From NCBI GenBank assembly GCA_965262595.1, contig OZ253548.1:1488001-1552000 (forward strand): 64,000 bases of DNA, given 5' to 3'. Made by a program: the position numbers and the translations under genes. Numbering within the stretch: position 1 is the first letter of the stretch; each line of letters begins with the position of its first letter. The DNA is from CATQHB01 sp965262595 (lineage in GTDB: Bacteria; Chloroflexota; Dehalococcoidia; Lucifugimonadales; UBA3495). This document shows, piece by piece, positions 25,903 through 34,963 of this stretch. The notes under the pieces were generated by a model. That model was not told the DNA's origin and made no database searches. It worked only from the letters and a program-made list of their open reading frames with translations.

Positions 25903-26165
25903 ATGACAGCTAACATCGAAGAGTTCGCCGGACTGATACCCGATTCGGTGTTGGATGTGTCGGGCAAGCTGTTCGTTTCAGGCCGGAACGCTTTCGGCTC
26001 GCCCTCGAAATCATAGGTCTATGGACTAAACCCCGGCGACGCGCCCGAAGCCTATGCCCAGGAGACGGTGTGGTTGCATACCGACAAGGCGCTCCACGAC
26101 GTGCCGGACAATTGGCCCGCATTAACTGGCGAGGCTTGGGGGCAGGAATGGCCCTCGTCAAAAGT
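25903..26165 (+). pseudogene. Unknown gene interrupted by a stop codon
   Basis: AAGGAGG precedes ATG at 25903. MTANIEEFAGLIPDSVLDVS then GKLFVSGRNAFGSPSKS is followed by TAG at 26014-26016, after which the same frame goes on protein-like: VYGLNPGDAPEAYAQETVWL then HTDKALHDVPDNWPALTGEA. The V-x-G-L-N-P-G-x-x-P run recalls the first motif of the uracil-DNA-glycosylase superfamily, which is only a hint. The reading fades after about 26165. A nonsense mutation in a formerly real gene is the simplest reading. Confidence 0.6.
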
Positions 26166-26299
26166 AGTTGGCAGGCAGCCCTTACATCGGGTTCTCCGTT
26201 CCAGAATGGACAACCCGGACCATGGCTACCTTGTTCAGTGTATCCTCAGGTAATGACTTACGCGCCTAGCCCCGAAAACAACGCACATACACCGAGATT

Positions 26300-27501
26300 T
26301 CAGCTTCCCCACGACAGAACCCAGGTATAAGCCGACCTTTTAGCAATTATCCAATGACTTTTCGGAATGGATTTCGGGGCGGTAAAAAGGGCGCGGATAT
26401 TAATCTCTTGAATCGAAGGATGTCCTAGCTGATCCCACTGATCAAGAAGTTTCATCAATTGACCATATGCTACATCATTCCCGTAAACTGCTACTTGTTC
26501 AGGGTACCTATCCGATAGCACGGCGGCGCTCATGCTGTCCGGGTCAATTAGCCCATAACCGAAGCCCCTGAATAGATTGTTCTGCGACGATGCGTAAAGC
26601 ATAAAAACATTCGGGTTAACCGTAAGGAACAGGTAGAGGCCGGAAAAGATGTTCTGAGTATGAAATTGGCCTTTTAGTGAGCGCCCGTTCTCCCGGAGCG
26701 TAACACCTTGAGCGAACAGTTGGTTCAAATCCCGACGGTAACGCTGGTCGTCCCACTCCAATCCTATTGTCATTTCCAGGAAGTCGTTGGGAGGATCGCC
26801 GACTGGGAAAGATCCTTTGGTTCGTCCCCAGATCCCGCGAATCAGGATAAACAAACACGGTGACGCAGATAAGCCCTTAAGCTCACCGTCACGCTTTTCA
26901 AGCGCCACGCTTAGACTAAATCCTTTGAACCACAGCGGGACTACCATTATCCCACCATCCTTCAACTGACCAACCCAATGTGGCGAAATATCAAAGGCGC
27001 CCACAGTCACTATGATACGGTCATAGGGCTGGTCTTTGGAAAATCCTTCGAATCCATCGCCACATATGCACTTGACATTGTCGTACCTAGTTTTGGATAG
27101 GTTTCCGGCGGCCTCATCTACGATGTCCTGGTCGATGTCCACAGTAATAACGCTGCCGCTTTCGCCGACATTTGAGCCAGGATAGCTGCGTTGTAGCCCG
27201 TACCGGCGCCTATTTCCAGTACTCGAAGACCGGGTTCCAACCCTAATTGCTCGATCATGATAGCCATCATTCTTGGCTGACTTGAAGAACTAATGGGTAT
27301 TCCCGCGTCCCAACGAATAAAAACAGGTTGGTCTGAATAGGCAGTAACGATATTGACTCTTGGGACAAATAAGTGCCGCGGCACTTTTCCGAAAGCTTGT
27401 CGCACCGGCTGGCTTCTAATGGCGCCCTGATTAACGAGGTCTTCGACTAGTTGGTTTCGTAGCTTGTCAGCTTGATCCTCTAGTCCTGATTCGGTTGGCA
27501 T
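26300..27501 (-). pseudogene. Protein-L-isoaspartate O-methyltransferase (PCMT) family, one-base frameshift
   Basis: About 400 codons in two frames. The first (27501 down to about 27165) has GAIRSQPVRQAFGKVPRHLF, VPR and LRVLEIGAGTGYNAAILAQ, the SAM-binding motif I of PCMT. The second continues SNVGESGSVITVDIDQDIVD (motif II) and DRIIVTVGAFDISPHWVGQL, KDGGIMVVPLW. The switch needs one missing base near 27165-27175. AAAGGAGAG supports ATG at 27501. The protein would be far longer than the 210-230 residues of housekeeping PCMT; the C-terminal 180 residues resemble the extension of long PCMT-like methyltransferases. A sequencing error cannot be excluded, in which case the gene is intact. Confidence 0.8.
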
Positions 27502-28260
27502 ACATCTCTCCTTTAAGGGCACGAGACATCGGAATCCCACAGTTCATTCTCATCGGACAATGGCCCAAACCTTTCTCATTTTTCCATCATACCGCCTCCG
27601 GTGAGCACCTAAACTAAGGGCAGCGGAAGCTGCGAGGAAGGAGTGGGGCGAGACGAAACGAAACGGAGGAAGCATAGCCCGGCGATCAAAGACCGGGGGA
27701 AGCCGTCCACCCGGAAGGCTCATTCGTCATCTCGGTCGTCGCCGTCAGCCCGGTCATCTTCGTTCCGGTCATCGCTGTTGCAGTCGTCGTATCGGTAGTC
27801 GTCGCAGCTGCCTTAGTGTGGCTCGGCGATTGCGATTGGAGTGCTGACCAACCATCGGCCGACTGGCGGCTCTGCGGGGAGGAAGCGGGCGCGCGGGGCG
27901 ATTCGGTTGCTCCAACCTGAGCCTTCGCGCTGCTGGAGGGCGAATTCGGTACGCCCGTCTGTTAGACACCTCGCAGTGATGCGGACTTCCGGTTCGCCAC
28001 TGCTTTAGGCCTGAACAACCATGGCGGCAGAACCGGCGGGCGCGACGATAAGCAGGACTGCGATTTCGACGTTCTTACGCGTTGCTCCCCCTCCAATGCT
28101 GCGCGAATCTCCCGGCATTGCGCGCATTTTCTTGACCTGCCCCCAATAGTTGTACCACTGGTTATGCGACACTGGCAGCTTTGATTGGATCGAACCAGCG
28201 TTGGCGGCTGTTTTATCCAGGACAGTCTGCTGGGTGGGTGGCGGATCCGAGCCTTGTATC
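27502..28260. other. Intergenic region, debris
   Basis: About 760 bases without a supported gene. On the minus strand 27720-27815 reads as an Asp-rich tail (DDYRYDDCNSDDRNEDDRAD) but a stop lies just upstream. TTGACCTGCCCCCAATAGTTGTACC near 28132 looks like an insertion-sequence end. The rest shows no coding pattern. Confidence 0.45.
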
Positions 28261-28940
28261 TCAGAGGGTTACCAGGTTTTTGCTGCGGACCTCCAGCCCA
28301 AGCCCAGGGGCGCCACCGATTCCTGCCAGCTCGACCACGACCGCCCCACCGTCGCCGAACATCAAGCTCTCCGACGTAAGGTCGCGGCGCAGCAGGTGCG
28401 TGCCAAAGGCGCCCTCGGACGCCACCAGGTTGGGCCCGGTCGCATTCATTACCGTCAAACCGGCGCGAGTTAAGTTGCTCGTCTCGCCAACCGGCGCGCC
28501 CACAATCACGCCGGCGCCCAAGTCGGCGACCCGCTTAGCCACGTCCAGCGACCGCATGATGCCGCCCATCTTCGAAACCCGCAGGTTTACAACCCATTGT
28601 TTCGGGTCTTTCAGCGTGTCCGGTTGTTCAGCGCGCAACATACTCTCGTCGAGGATGATCTTCGCCCCGCATTCCACCCCCACGCGCTCGAACCCGGCCA
28701 AATCGCCTCCTCGCAACGGCTCTTCTATTGCGTAAACCTGGTGCGGAAGAGCGGTGACGTGACGGATGCACTCCTCCGCCGACGCCCACAAGTTGTTCGC
28801 ATCAAATCGCACCCGCAGCCTCGGGTCCGTCTTGTTCCGGAACAGGAGCATCTTCCGGCGGTCACGTTCCAGATTGCCAGACACCTTCACCTTGAAGTCC
28901 CGGAAGCCACGATTCCAGTAATGCCGGAACTGCCACCAAG
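28261..28940 (-). pseudogene. C-terminal half of an enolase-superfamily (mandelate racemase/muconate lactonizing) enzyme
   Basis: About 225 codons are open. FRDFKVKVSG begins the barrel domain; RVRFDANNLW and IEEPLRG (first and second metal ligands, Asp and Glu) and IILDESM (third, Asp/Glu) are intact, and GVIVGAPVGETSNLTRAGL with a terminal GLGLEV follow. The whole N-terminal capping domain and the first barrel strands are missing. At about 28925-28945 the reading passes directly into transposase sequence on the same strand. Without the capping domain it cannot be active. Confidence 0.8.
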
Positions 28941-29362
28941 TGGGTCAAAGGCCGACCTGTTAAGGAACCTGTGGCACGTTCGGGGGGCAAGCGTAGCGTC
29001 TTCCCGTCGTTGGCCGCCACTTTCCCGTGGACCAGGTCGGACTCCGCCTGGGTCCAGGCCCCTGGTTCCGGCAATGAAGCACCGCTGGAACTGCTCCGGA
29101 TCCAGCCAGGAGAAGAAGTCGCCGAAGTTGTCGTGGGACGGGATGCCGTGGGGCAGTTCCAGGAAAGTGCGGAACGACTCTTCCTTGCTCTTGCCGAACA
29201 ATTCGATGTAAACCCAGGAGTCGGCCCCGCAGATGACGGCGCAGATTGCAATGCAATGGCAATGATGTCCAGCAGATGGCGCCGCTTGCAACGGTCAACC
29301 CTGGGATCCTCCAACGTGTCGAAACCATCCATAATGGACACGCTATTCCTCTTCCTCATCAC
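28935..29362 (-). mobile_element. ISAs1-type transposase remnant
   Basis: Minus-strand pieces in three frames: FDTLEDPRVDRCKRRHLLDI, then HCHCIAICAVICGADSWVYI and FLELPHGIPSHDNFGDFFSW followed by LDPEQFQRCF, then KVAANDGKTLR and RPLTHLVA. These are the N-terminal helical domain (DPR-x-x-R-x-H-x-L-x-D-I; GIPSHDTF; DP-x-F) and the first catalytic motif (A-x-DGKTLR) of ISAs1/H-repeat transposases. At least two frameshifts separate them and the C-terminal two-thirds is gone. Its truncated end abuts the enolase-superfamily fragment. Confidence 0.8.
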
Positions 29363-29435
29363 TCCCCCCGCATCTTCCCATCACTTATGCACACCCGCAG
29401 TAGTTTTCAATACTGGAGGAGTTCCATCGCCAACC

Positions 29436-31292
29436 CTAAATCACCAACTCCGCGCCCTTGGGCCGAGCCTTGCCCCCGTGCACCGACGGCTCGGCGCACC
29501 ATTTGGCCGCCAGCCGCCTCACCGCCAGATAAACCGATTCATCGAATCCCAGCAGATCGCAAACTACCCGCCGGTCCAACAAGGCCCGGTTAGGGTCGGC
29601 ATCGGCCAGATAAGCCGGCTGAAACTCCTTGGGTCGGAACTCGTCAAATATCTCCTCGGCCCTGGTCAACTGGGCATCGCTGAGGGAGCGGAAGTCTAGG
29701 ACGGGGAGGGTTTCGGCCGAACGGATTCTAATGCTTGCCTTGCTCGATTGCTGGCGGCTTGAGTGCCACCACCAAGAGAGCAGGCCCAATGTGCTGTTTC
29801 CCCATACTACGAATGCAAAGTCAAGCCGTTTATCTTCGAAAATCACGTTGGGCCAGACTCTCCCGCCAATTGAACTCGCTTCCGTAAAGGCTACAGCCAG
29901 AGCTTGGGAACCGAATGTGAAATCACAGTTGATGTGAGCGCAGCTGGCGGTTTTCCAAATCTCTGCTGCTTTCTTTTCCATGCCTAGCCGTACCCGCAAC
30001 TGCGAATCCGGCATACAAATCATCTTGGATTCTTTTTTCGCGTCATGGTTCCACAAGGCAGGGTACGTGGCGGTCAGGGCAGGCGCCGTTTTATCAAATG
30101 GGCCGCGAGACTGTGGGCCGGTTATGTCGCGATGAACCCTGCCTAGCCTTCCGACCGTGCCGAGTGTGGCGGTTGTCAGTTCAAGGGCATTAAGAACTCC
30201 TGGAAGCCATAACCTTGAGTCCGCCAAGGCATAGGCGGTCTGCGCCAAAGAGTAATCCAGGAGTCGGACGCCTCCCCAGTTTTCTCCTCCTCTTGATTGC
30301 GGCGCGGCCAGAATTTCGCCGGCAACATCGTTTCCCACTGACAGATGGACCCCACCGTAGGGGCCCTCGTGAATTCCTCGAATATTGACGCTGTCGGCAA
30401 TATTTTTGGCAATGGCGCTTGAGTGGGCCAGGCTTCGAGGGCGATGACGCAGCGATGTAAATTAGGCTTTCGGCGTTTCGCCATCGGTTTTATCCACGCG
30501 CTTCCGGGCAACGACCAGGCACTCGGCCATGCCAGTATCCGATGAAAACGACATATTCTAGCCGTTGGCGGCAATGCTCAATACGACCACGTCATCGTAA
30601 TCGCTTGCTAGCAGTTGACGAAGACCTTGCCAGGATAAACCGGAGGCAGCGGAAAGAGGCAATACCAAAGCGAGCACACCGCCGGATTTGAGCTTCTTAT
30701 CGGACAATGCAGAGAACGCCGATGCAATGCCGGCGTTGCCGTGGTAGCAGGTATTCTTACCAAGCTGATTCAACCTACTTCCCATTGCGTCCATATCCGC
30801 TTTGTTGGCTTCAAAGGCGGCGAAGGCCGGATTCACTTCCTTTTGAGGCACAGACACCAGACGAATCAGGTCGGCCAAGTCGGCGACATTGCCCTGCAGC
30901 CAGCCCGACTCGGGAAACCTTGTCCCGCCTTCATACAGGACACAATAGTCAAGGTTTGCGTCGGCCAGGGCCGAAGAAACTACATAGGCCGTTTCCAACG
31001 CCGCCGGGTAACGCAACGCCACGGCGGCCTCGATGCTGCGAGGCTCGCCAGCAACTTTCAGTCCAAGCCTTTCGCTGGCATCTTTCTCTGCTTCAGGAGC
31101 AGGCTTAAACTCAGCCTCCACGACCACCGGAGAGCGGCCGGTTGCCGTAATCAGCACATCGGCATGGCGACCGGGATGGTCGGGGAAGGTCTGGGTGTTT
31201 TCGGACCGGACATTGCAGGTGGGCATCATTCCGCGGAGCAGGTCGCCCAAGGCATTGTTCACGCTGGGTTCAATTTGCTTGGGGGTGGTCAT
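29436..31292 (-). pseudogene. Decayed restriction-modification gene (nuclease-like head, N6-adenine methylase tail)
   Basis: One reading frame of 618 codons with two internal stops: TAG at 30558-30560 and TAA at 30462-30464. Protein-like sequence continues in frame through both (VVVLSIAANG stop NMSFSSDTGMAECLVVARKR). The head (residues 1-130) has HADVLI and PVVVEAEFKP, a D...ExK pattern like PD-(D/E)XK nucleases. The middle (HGNAGIASAFSALSDKKLKS, GGVLALVLPLS) is the part that follows the NPPY motif in N6-adenine methylases, but the SAM-binding motif and NPPY themselves are missing, which implies an internal deletion near codon 150. The C-terminal 340 residues would be target recognition. Not functional as read. 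Confidence 0.75.
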
Positions 31293-31364
31293 TCCTTACA
31301 CTTCCTGTATAGTTTTGACCCTTGTGCGGGAGTATAACAGCGGGAAGCGAGGGCGTCTTCCGGC

Positions 31365-31502
31365 AATTGTCAACAACCCATAACAACCTGAACAACCATC
31401 ACCCAGCCCTGCTGCAAGAAGCGTTTGAATCCGCTGGAGCACGGCACATCTCTGAACGGCTGAGGGTCCGCCACACGCCCAAGAATGGTAGTTGGCTGAA
31501 TC
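31365..31502 (+). mobile_element. IS630-type transposase fragment
   Basis: Plus-strand translation HNNLNNHHPALLQEAFESAG, then ISERLRVRHTPKNGSWLN. The family pattern is D-N-L-N-T-H-x-P-x-x-L-x-E-A-F and HYTPKHGSWLN from the catalytic core. The catalytic Asp before N-L-N is His/Asn here, and both sides are lost. Confidence 0.78.
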
Positions 31503-31896
31503 CTGTTCTGAGCCTGCCAAAGGGATGGCCGGGATTGGAGTCGGGGCGCCGGCTCGGCAATGTTTGGAACAACCCATTCCCGACCAAGGTACTTTTCATC
31601 GGAAAATAGAAGTACGCGTGTATCGTAACCATTGAAGCCATGGGCTGCCGGAAGAATATCGCCAGGGGGTTGTGGCCTGCGGCGGGGATTATGTGCTGGC
31701 GGCATAGGGCAACTGGCTAAAAGTTCTCCTCGGATTGAGACGCGATTGCCCTGGCCTCCCTCCCGTTCTCAACCACAATCCTGGTATATTGACCCGGAAA
31801 GGGACGGAGAAAAGGCAGCGACCAGCATGGGAATTTTCAGCATGGGAACTTCGGAGGACATTATCCGGTCAAGGACAGCCGACCGTTCTTTCAAGC
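31503..31896. other. Intergenic stretch, no supported feature
   Basis: Lies between the IS630 fragment and the end of the MqnA-like gene. Short frames only, no hairpin with a T-run. Confidence 0.45.
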
Positions 31897-32649
31897 TCAG
31901 GTGTCTTCCGACAGCGCCAACTTTTCCTGGAAGAGAGCCATGGAACGCTCTTCGGGGACGCCGATGAAGAACCTCAGTCCCTGCACATACTCCAGCACTT
32001 CCCGGGGGAGCATGTAAAGGTCATTACGGGGGCCGGTGGTTTTATAGAGATTGTTCATCCAGTCTTCCTGGCCGACGAAAAGGGCATCCTCCAGCGCCAA
32101 CCGGTCCTGCCGCTCTATGCCGGTAGAGACCATCCAGCGGGAGAATACGAAGGGCAAGCCGGTCCACGCCTGCCATTCCTCTCCCAGGTCGTAGCGGTGA
32201 GGGTATCCACGGAGGCCCCTTCGCCGCCGCAGGGACGGATTCCCGGTCAGCAACAAGGCATCGTGGTCTGCTTGCTCCTCCACGAACGCTCCGGGGCAGA
32301 CGTTGTACTTCTGCGCCAGCAACACCCGGAGCAGGGCTACCGAAGCGGCGTCGCCGGCGCCCAGGACGATGCGCCCGCCGTTCAAGGCTTCAATGGGTTC
32401 CTTTGCGTGCAGTATGCTGGCGGTGGCCCTGGACACCGACGCGACGCAGAACCCGTGGACCAAAGAGGCCTTGTCCGCCAGACGCGACGTATCCACCAGG
32501 GGCACTGGCCCGGCGTCCACTTCACCCCGTTCCAGCGCCTCGGTCACCGCATTGGGTTCCAGGTTCAGCAGCTCAATGCCGCGGCGCTCCATATCGTAAT
32601 AAAACGCTTCGCATTCCAGGTTGGGGATGCGGGCTACTTTGATGGGCAT
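31897..32649 (-). CDS. MqnA/MqnD-like menaquinone-biosynthesis or periplasmic-binding-fold protein
   Basis: A 250-residue protein with the MqnA-family pattern: VARIPNLECEAFY at the start, DAGPVPLVDTSRLADK (residues 45-60), SILHAKEPIEALNGGRIVLG, then DLGEEWQAWTGLPFVFSRWM, the most diagnostic stretch. MqnA is chorismate dehydratase, which forms 3-enolpyruvyl-benzoate in the futalosine route; paralogues of unknown role share the fold. No other mqn gene is nearby, so the paralogue reading is at least as likely. GGAG lies 12 bases from ATG, a weak site. Cytoplasmic, no signal peptide. Confidence 0.75.
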   Translation of the reverse strand: MPIKVARIPNLECEAFYYDMERRGIELLNLEPNAVTEALERGEVDAGPVPLVDTSRLADKASLVHGFCVASVSRATASILHAKEPIEALNGGRIVLGAGDAASVALLRVLLAQKYNVCPGAFVEEQADHDALLLTGNPSLRRRRGLRGYPHRYDLGEEWQAWTGLPFVFSRWMVSTGIERQDRLALEDALFVGQEDWMNNLYKTTGPRNDLYMLPREVLEYVQGLRFFIGVPEERSMALFQEKLALSEDT

Positions 32650-32710
32650 GACAAATACTGGCTCCTGGCAGGTTCAATCGCCGGGGATGTTGCTCGGGAA
32701 TATCATACAA

Positions 32711-32739
32711 GAAGGCCCCCGTGGATTCCGGAGGCCTTC
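32711..32739 (-). terminator. Terminator of the DUF1800-DUF1501-NHL operon
   Basis: GAAGGCC and GGCCTTC arms with a partly paired interior lie 26 bases after the NHL stop. On the minus strand the stem is followed by TTGTATGAT. Confidence 0.6.
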
Positions 32740-32764
32740 CTAAGAGGTCAAACGCGGATAGGCC

Positions 32765-33796
32765 CTACAGCCGCGGCCCCATGAAGGTGGCGGGCTGCTT
32801 GCGGTACACCTGAATGCGGTTGCGCGGACCCTCGCAGACGTACACCGCGTTGCTGTCGTCCACAACTACGCCGCTGGGAGCCCAGAAGTCTTTCTCCCGT
32901 TCCATTCCCTGCGCGCGCTCCCGTTCGCCCCACATCTCCGGGTTGGCGTCCAGCTTGTCCTTGCCCCACTTGGAGACAGTGGCGTCGCCGGTCTTGATCG
33001 CTGCAAAGTTGCCGTCCGGGTCGAAGACTTGCAGGCGGTTATTCAGCCAGTCGGCGACGTAGATGATGCCGTCCTGGTCCACGGCCACGTCGGTAGGGCG
33101 GTTAAGTTCGCCCTCGCCGGAGCCGGTGGAACCGAACTTCATCAGGAACTTGCCGTCGGCGGTGAACTTCTGGATGCGGTCGTTGCGCCAGTCGGCGATG
33201 TAGATGTTGCCCCGCTTGTCGATATCAATGCCCCAGGGCATATTGAACTCGCCGTCGCCATCGCCCAAGGCGCCGAACTGGGCCAGGTACTGTCCGTCTT
33301 TGGTGAACTTTTGCACCCGGTTGTTCAGGCTGTCAACCACGAAGACGTTGTCGTCCTGGTCGAAGGCCAGGCCGGAGGGGTGGTTCAGCTCCCCGTCACC
33401 GCTGCCGACGCGCTCTTCCCACTTGCCTGCGTACTCACCGTCCCCGGTGAAGATGGATATGCGGTTGAGCCATTCGTCGGAGACGTAAACGTTGCCGTCG
33501 CCGGCAATGGCCACGCACACCGGCCAGACCAGGGAGCCGTCGTCGAAGTTGTACTCGTGGGGCCCCTGCTGCGGCACACCGCGGGCGAAGGCGTTGACGT
33601 ACTCTTCATCCACGGTACACACGGCGATGCGGGTGCCCTCGGGCCGGTACTCGGAAGAGCGGCAGACGACATACATCAGGTCGTCCTGGCCCCGGGCCAA
33701 GTGGACCGGGTAGGTGAAGCCGGGTCCGAACTGCTCGCCACGCCCAATGGTGTGGCTGTATTGGAGCTGTACGTGAGATATTCGGGTTGGAGTCAT
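32765..33796 (-). CDS. NHL-repeat beta-propeller protein
   Basis: A 343-residue protein; ATG at 33796 is chosen because the family-like sequence begins there, although the frame is open further. At least five blades are visible, each with G-E-x-x-x-P-x-G-x-A-x-D-x-x-G-x-x-Y-V-A-D-x-x-N-x-R-I-Q-x-F: HPSGLAFDQDDNVFVVDSLN, MPWGIDIDKRGNIYIADWRN, RPTDVAVDQDGIIYVADWLN, and APSGVVVDDSNAVYVCEGPR. The N-terminal FTYPVHLARGQDDLMYVVCR is a further one. No signal peptide. It is the last gene of the operon, 19 bases after the DUF1501 stop, and may be a binding or lyase-type propeller acting with the two upstream products. Confidence 0.9.
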   Translation of the reverse strand: MTPTRISHVQLQYSHTIGRGEQFGPGFTYPVHLARGQDDLMYVVCRSSEYRPEGTRIAVCTVDEEYVNAFARGVPQQGPHEYNFDDGSLVWPVCVAIAGDGNVYVSDEWLNRISIFTGDGEYAGKWEERVGSGDGELNHPSGLAFDQDDNVFVVDSLNNRVQKFTKDGQYLAQFGALGDGDGEFNMPWGIDIDKRGNIYIADWRNDRIQKFTADGKFLMKFGSTGSGEGELNRPTDVAVDQDGIIYVADWLNNRLQVFDPDGNFAAIKTGDATVSKWGKDKLDANPEMWGERERAQGMEREKDFWAPSGVVVDDSNAVYVCEGPRNRIQVYRKQPATFMGPRL

Positions 33797-33815
33797 ACAA
33801 ACCTCACAAAGTTGA

Positions 33816-34949
33816 CTAAATAAACTCCATTTGCTCGAAGGCGCCGTTGACGATAGGTTTGGCGTCCAGGCCCATCCACTTCTCGATGAGAACGGAGTAG
33901 ATGCCGCGGAAGTCGTTGTTGAAGTGCAAGTCGCCCTCCAGCAGCTTTCCTTCTGCCAGCGAGGGGTATTCGCCGTAGAGGCCGCCCTTGACCGGCTCTC
34001 CCACCACGAAGGCCACGCCGCCCGAGCCGTGGTCGGTGCCGGACCCGTTGTCGTGGACCCGACGGCCGAACTCGGTGAAGACCAGCAGCACCACGTTGTC
34101 TGCGGCGTTGTGCTCCTTGAGGTCGTCGTAGAAGTCGGCCACGGCGGCGGAAGTCTCATTCCACAGCCGGGTGTGGTTCATCAGTTCGCCGGCGTGAGTA
34201 TCGAAGCTGTTGTATGGCGCCGTGGTGTAGAGCACCCGGGTGCCCAGGTTAGCCAGATGCACCTGCGCGATGTTGCGCATGTACTGGGCCACGGTGTCGC
34301 CGCCGTACTCTACGCTGGAGGAATACATTGCTGGGGCGGTACTGAGAATATCGGCGCCTTCCAGGGCGTCCAGACCGGTCTGGGCGAAGTAGTCCAGCAC
34401 CGGGCCTTGTCCGAGCATGGGAGAGTAAACCCGGGAAAAGACATCGAGAGCCTTGGTACGCTGCTCTTCAATTTCGATGCCGGTCAGCACGCCGTAGGTC
34501 TCCAGGTTGCCCACCGAAGCCACCGGCACGCCGGGAGCCACCAGAGAGCGGGGCAGGCCGCGGCCGAAGTTGACGCCGGTCAGCACGTTTTCTTTGTTGG
34601 GGTCCAGGTCGCGGACGGCGCGGCCCAGCCAGCCCTCGTCGCCCACCTTTTCCGGCTCGCAGGTGTGCCAGATATCCATGGAGCGGAAGTGGGAGCGGCT
34701 GGGAGCGGGGTAGCCCACGCCCTGAATAATGGCGACCTTGCCCGCATCGTACAGCCGCTTTATCGGCGCCATAGCCGGGTTGAAGCCAATGTAGTCGTTG
34801 ATGGGCAGCACCCTGTCGGTCTCGATTCTGACGTTGGGGCGGTTGTCCGCGTACAGGGGGTCACCGTAAGGCACGATAGTGTTCAGGCCGTCGTTGCCCC
34901 CGGACAACTGGAGCACCACCAGCACCGGGTCTTTCTTGGTGGATGTCAT
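33816..34949 (-). CDS. DUF1501 family protein
   Basis: A 377-residue member of the alkaline-phosphatase/sulfatase-like superfamily group DUF1501. Landmarks: VLVVLQLSGGNDGLNTIVPY at the start, SRSHFRSMDIWHTCEP, NSFDTHAGELMNHTRLW, and VVLLVFTEFGRRVHDNGSGT followed by DHGSGGVAFVVG, which is the strongest signature. Members are often exported with a Tat signal; none is visible here. Gene order DUF1800-DUF1501 is widely conserved and suggests a joint role, possibly export or surface processing; the biochemical function is not known. GGGGGAAAT stands before ATG, 14 bases after the DUF1800 stop. Confidence 0.93.
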   Translation of the reverse strand: MTSTKKDPVLVVLQLSGGNDGLNTIVPYGDPLYADNRPNVRIETDRVLPINDYIGFNPAMAPIKRLYDAGKVAIIQGVGYPAPSRSHFRSMDIWHTCEPEKVGDEGWLGRAVRDLDPNKENVLTGVNFGRGLPRSLVAPGVPVASVGNLETYGVLTGIEIEEQRTKALDVFSRVYSPMLGQGPVLDYFAQTGLDALEGADILSTAPAMYSSSVEYGGDTVAQYMRNIAQVHLANLGTRVLYTTAPYNSFDTHAGELMNHTRLWNETSAAVADFYDDLKEHNAADNVVLLVFTEFGRRVHDNGSGTDHGSGGVAFVVGEPVKGGLYGEYPSLAEGKLLEGDLHFNNDFRGIYSVLIEKWMGLDAKPIVNGAFEQMEFI

Positions 34950-34963
34950 ATTTCCCCCTTATA

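Noticed and set aside
28130..28160. Possible IS3-type terminal sequence (TGACCTGCCCCCAATAGTTG)
   Set aside because: Only one end was found, with no transposase or mirrored end nearby; listed as a hint in the intergenic entry only.
30462..30560. Stop-codon readthrough or recoding in the restriction-modification gene
   Set aside because: Two different stops (TAG and TAA) plus loss of the SAM motif fit decay better; other genes here terminate normally with both codons.
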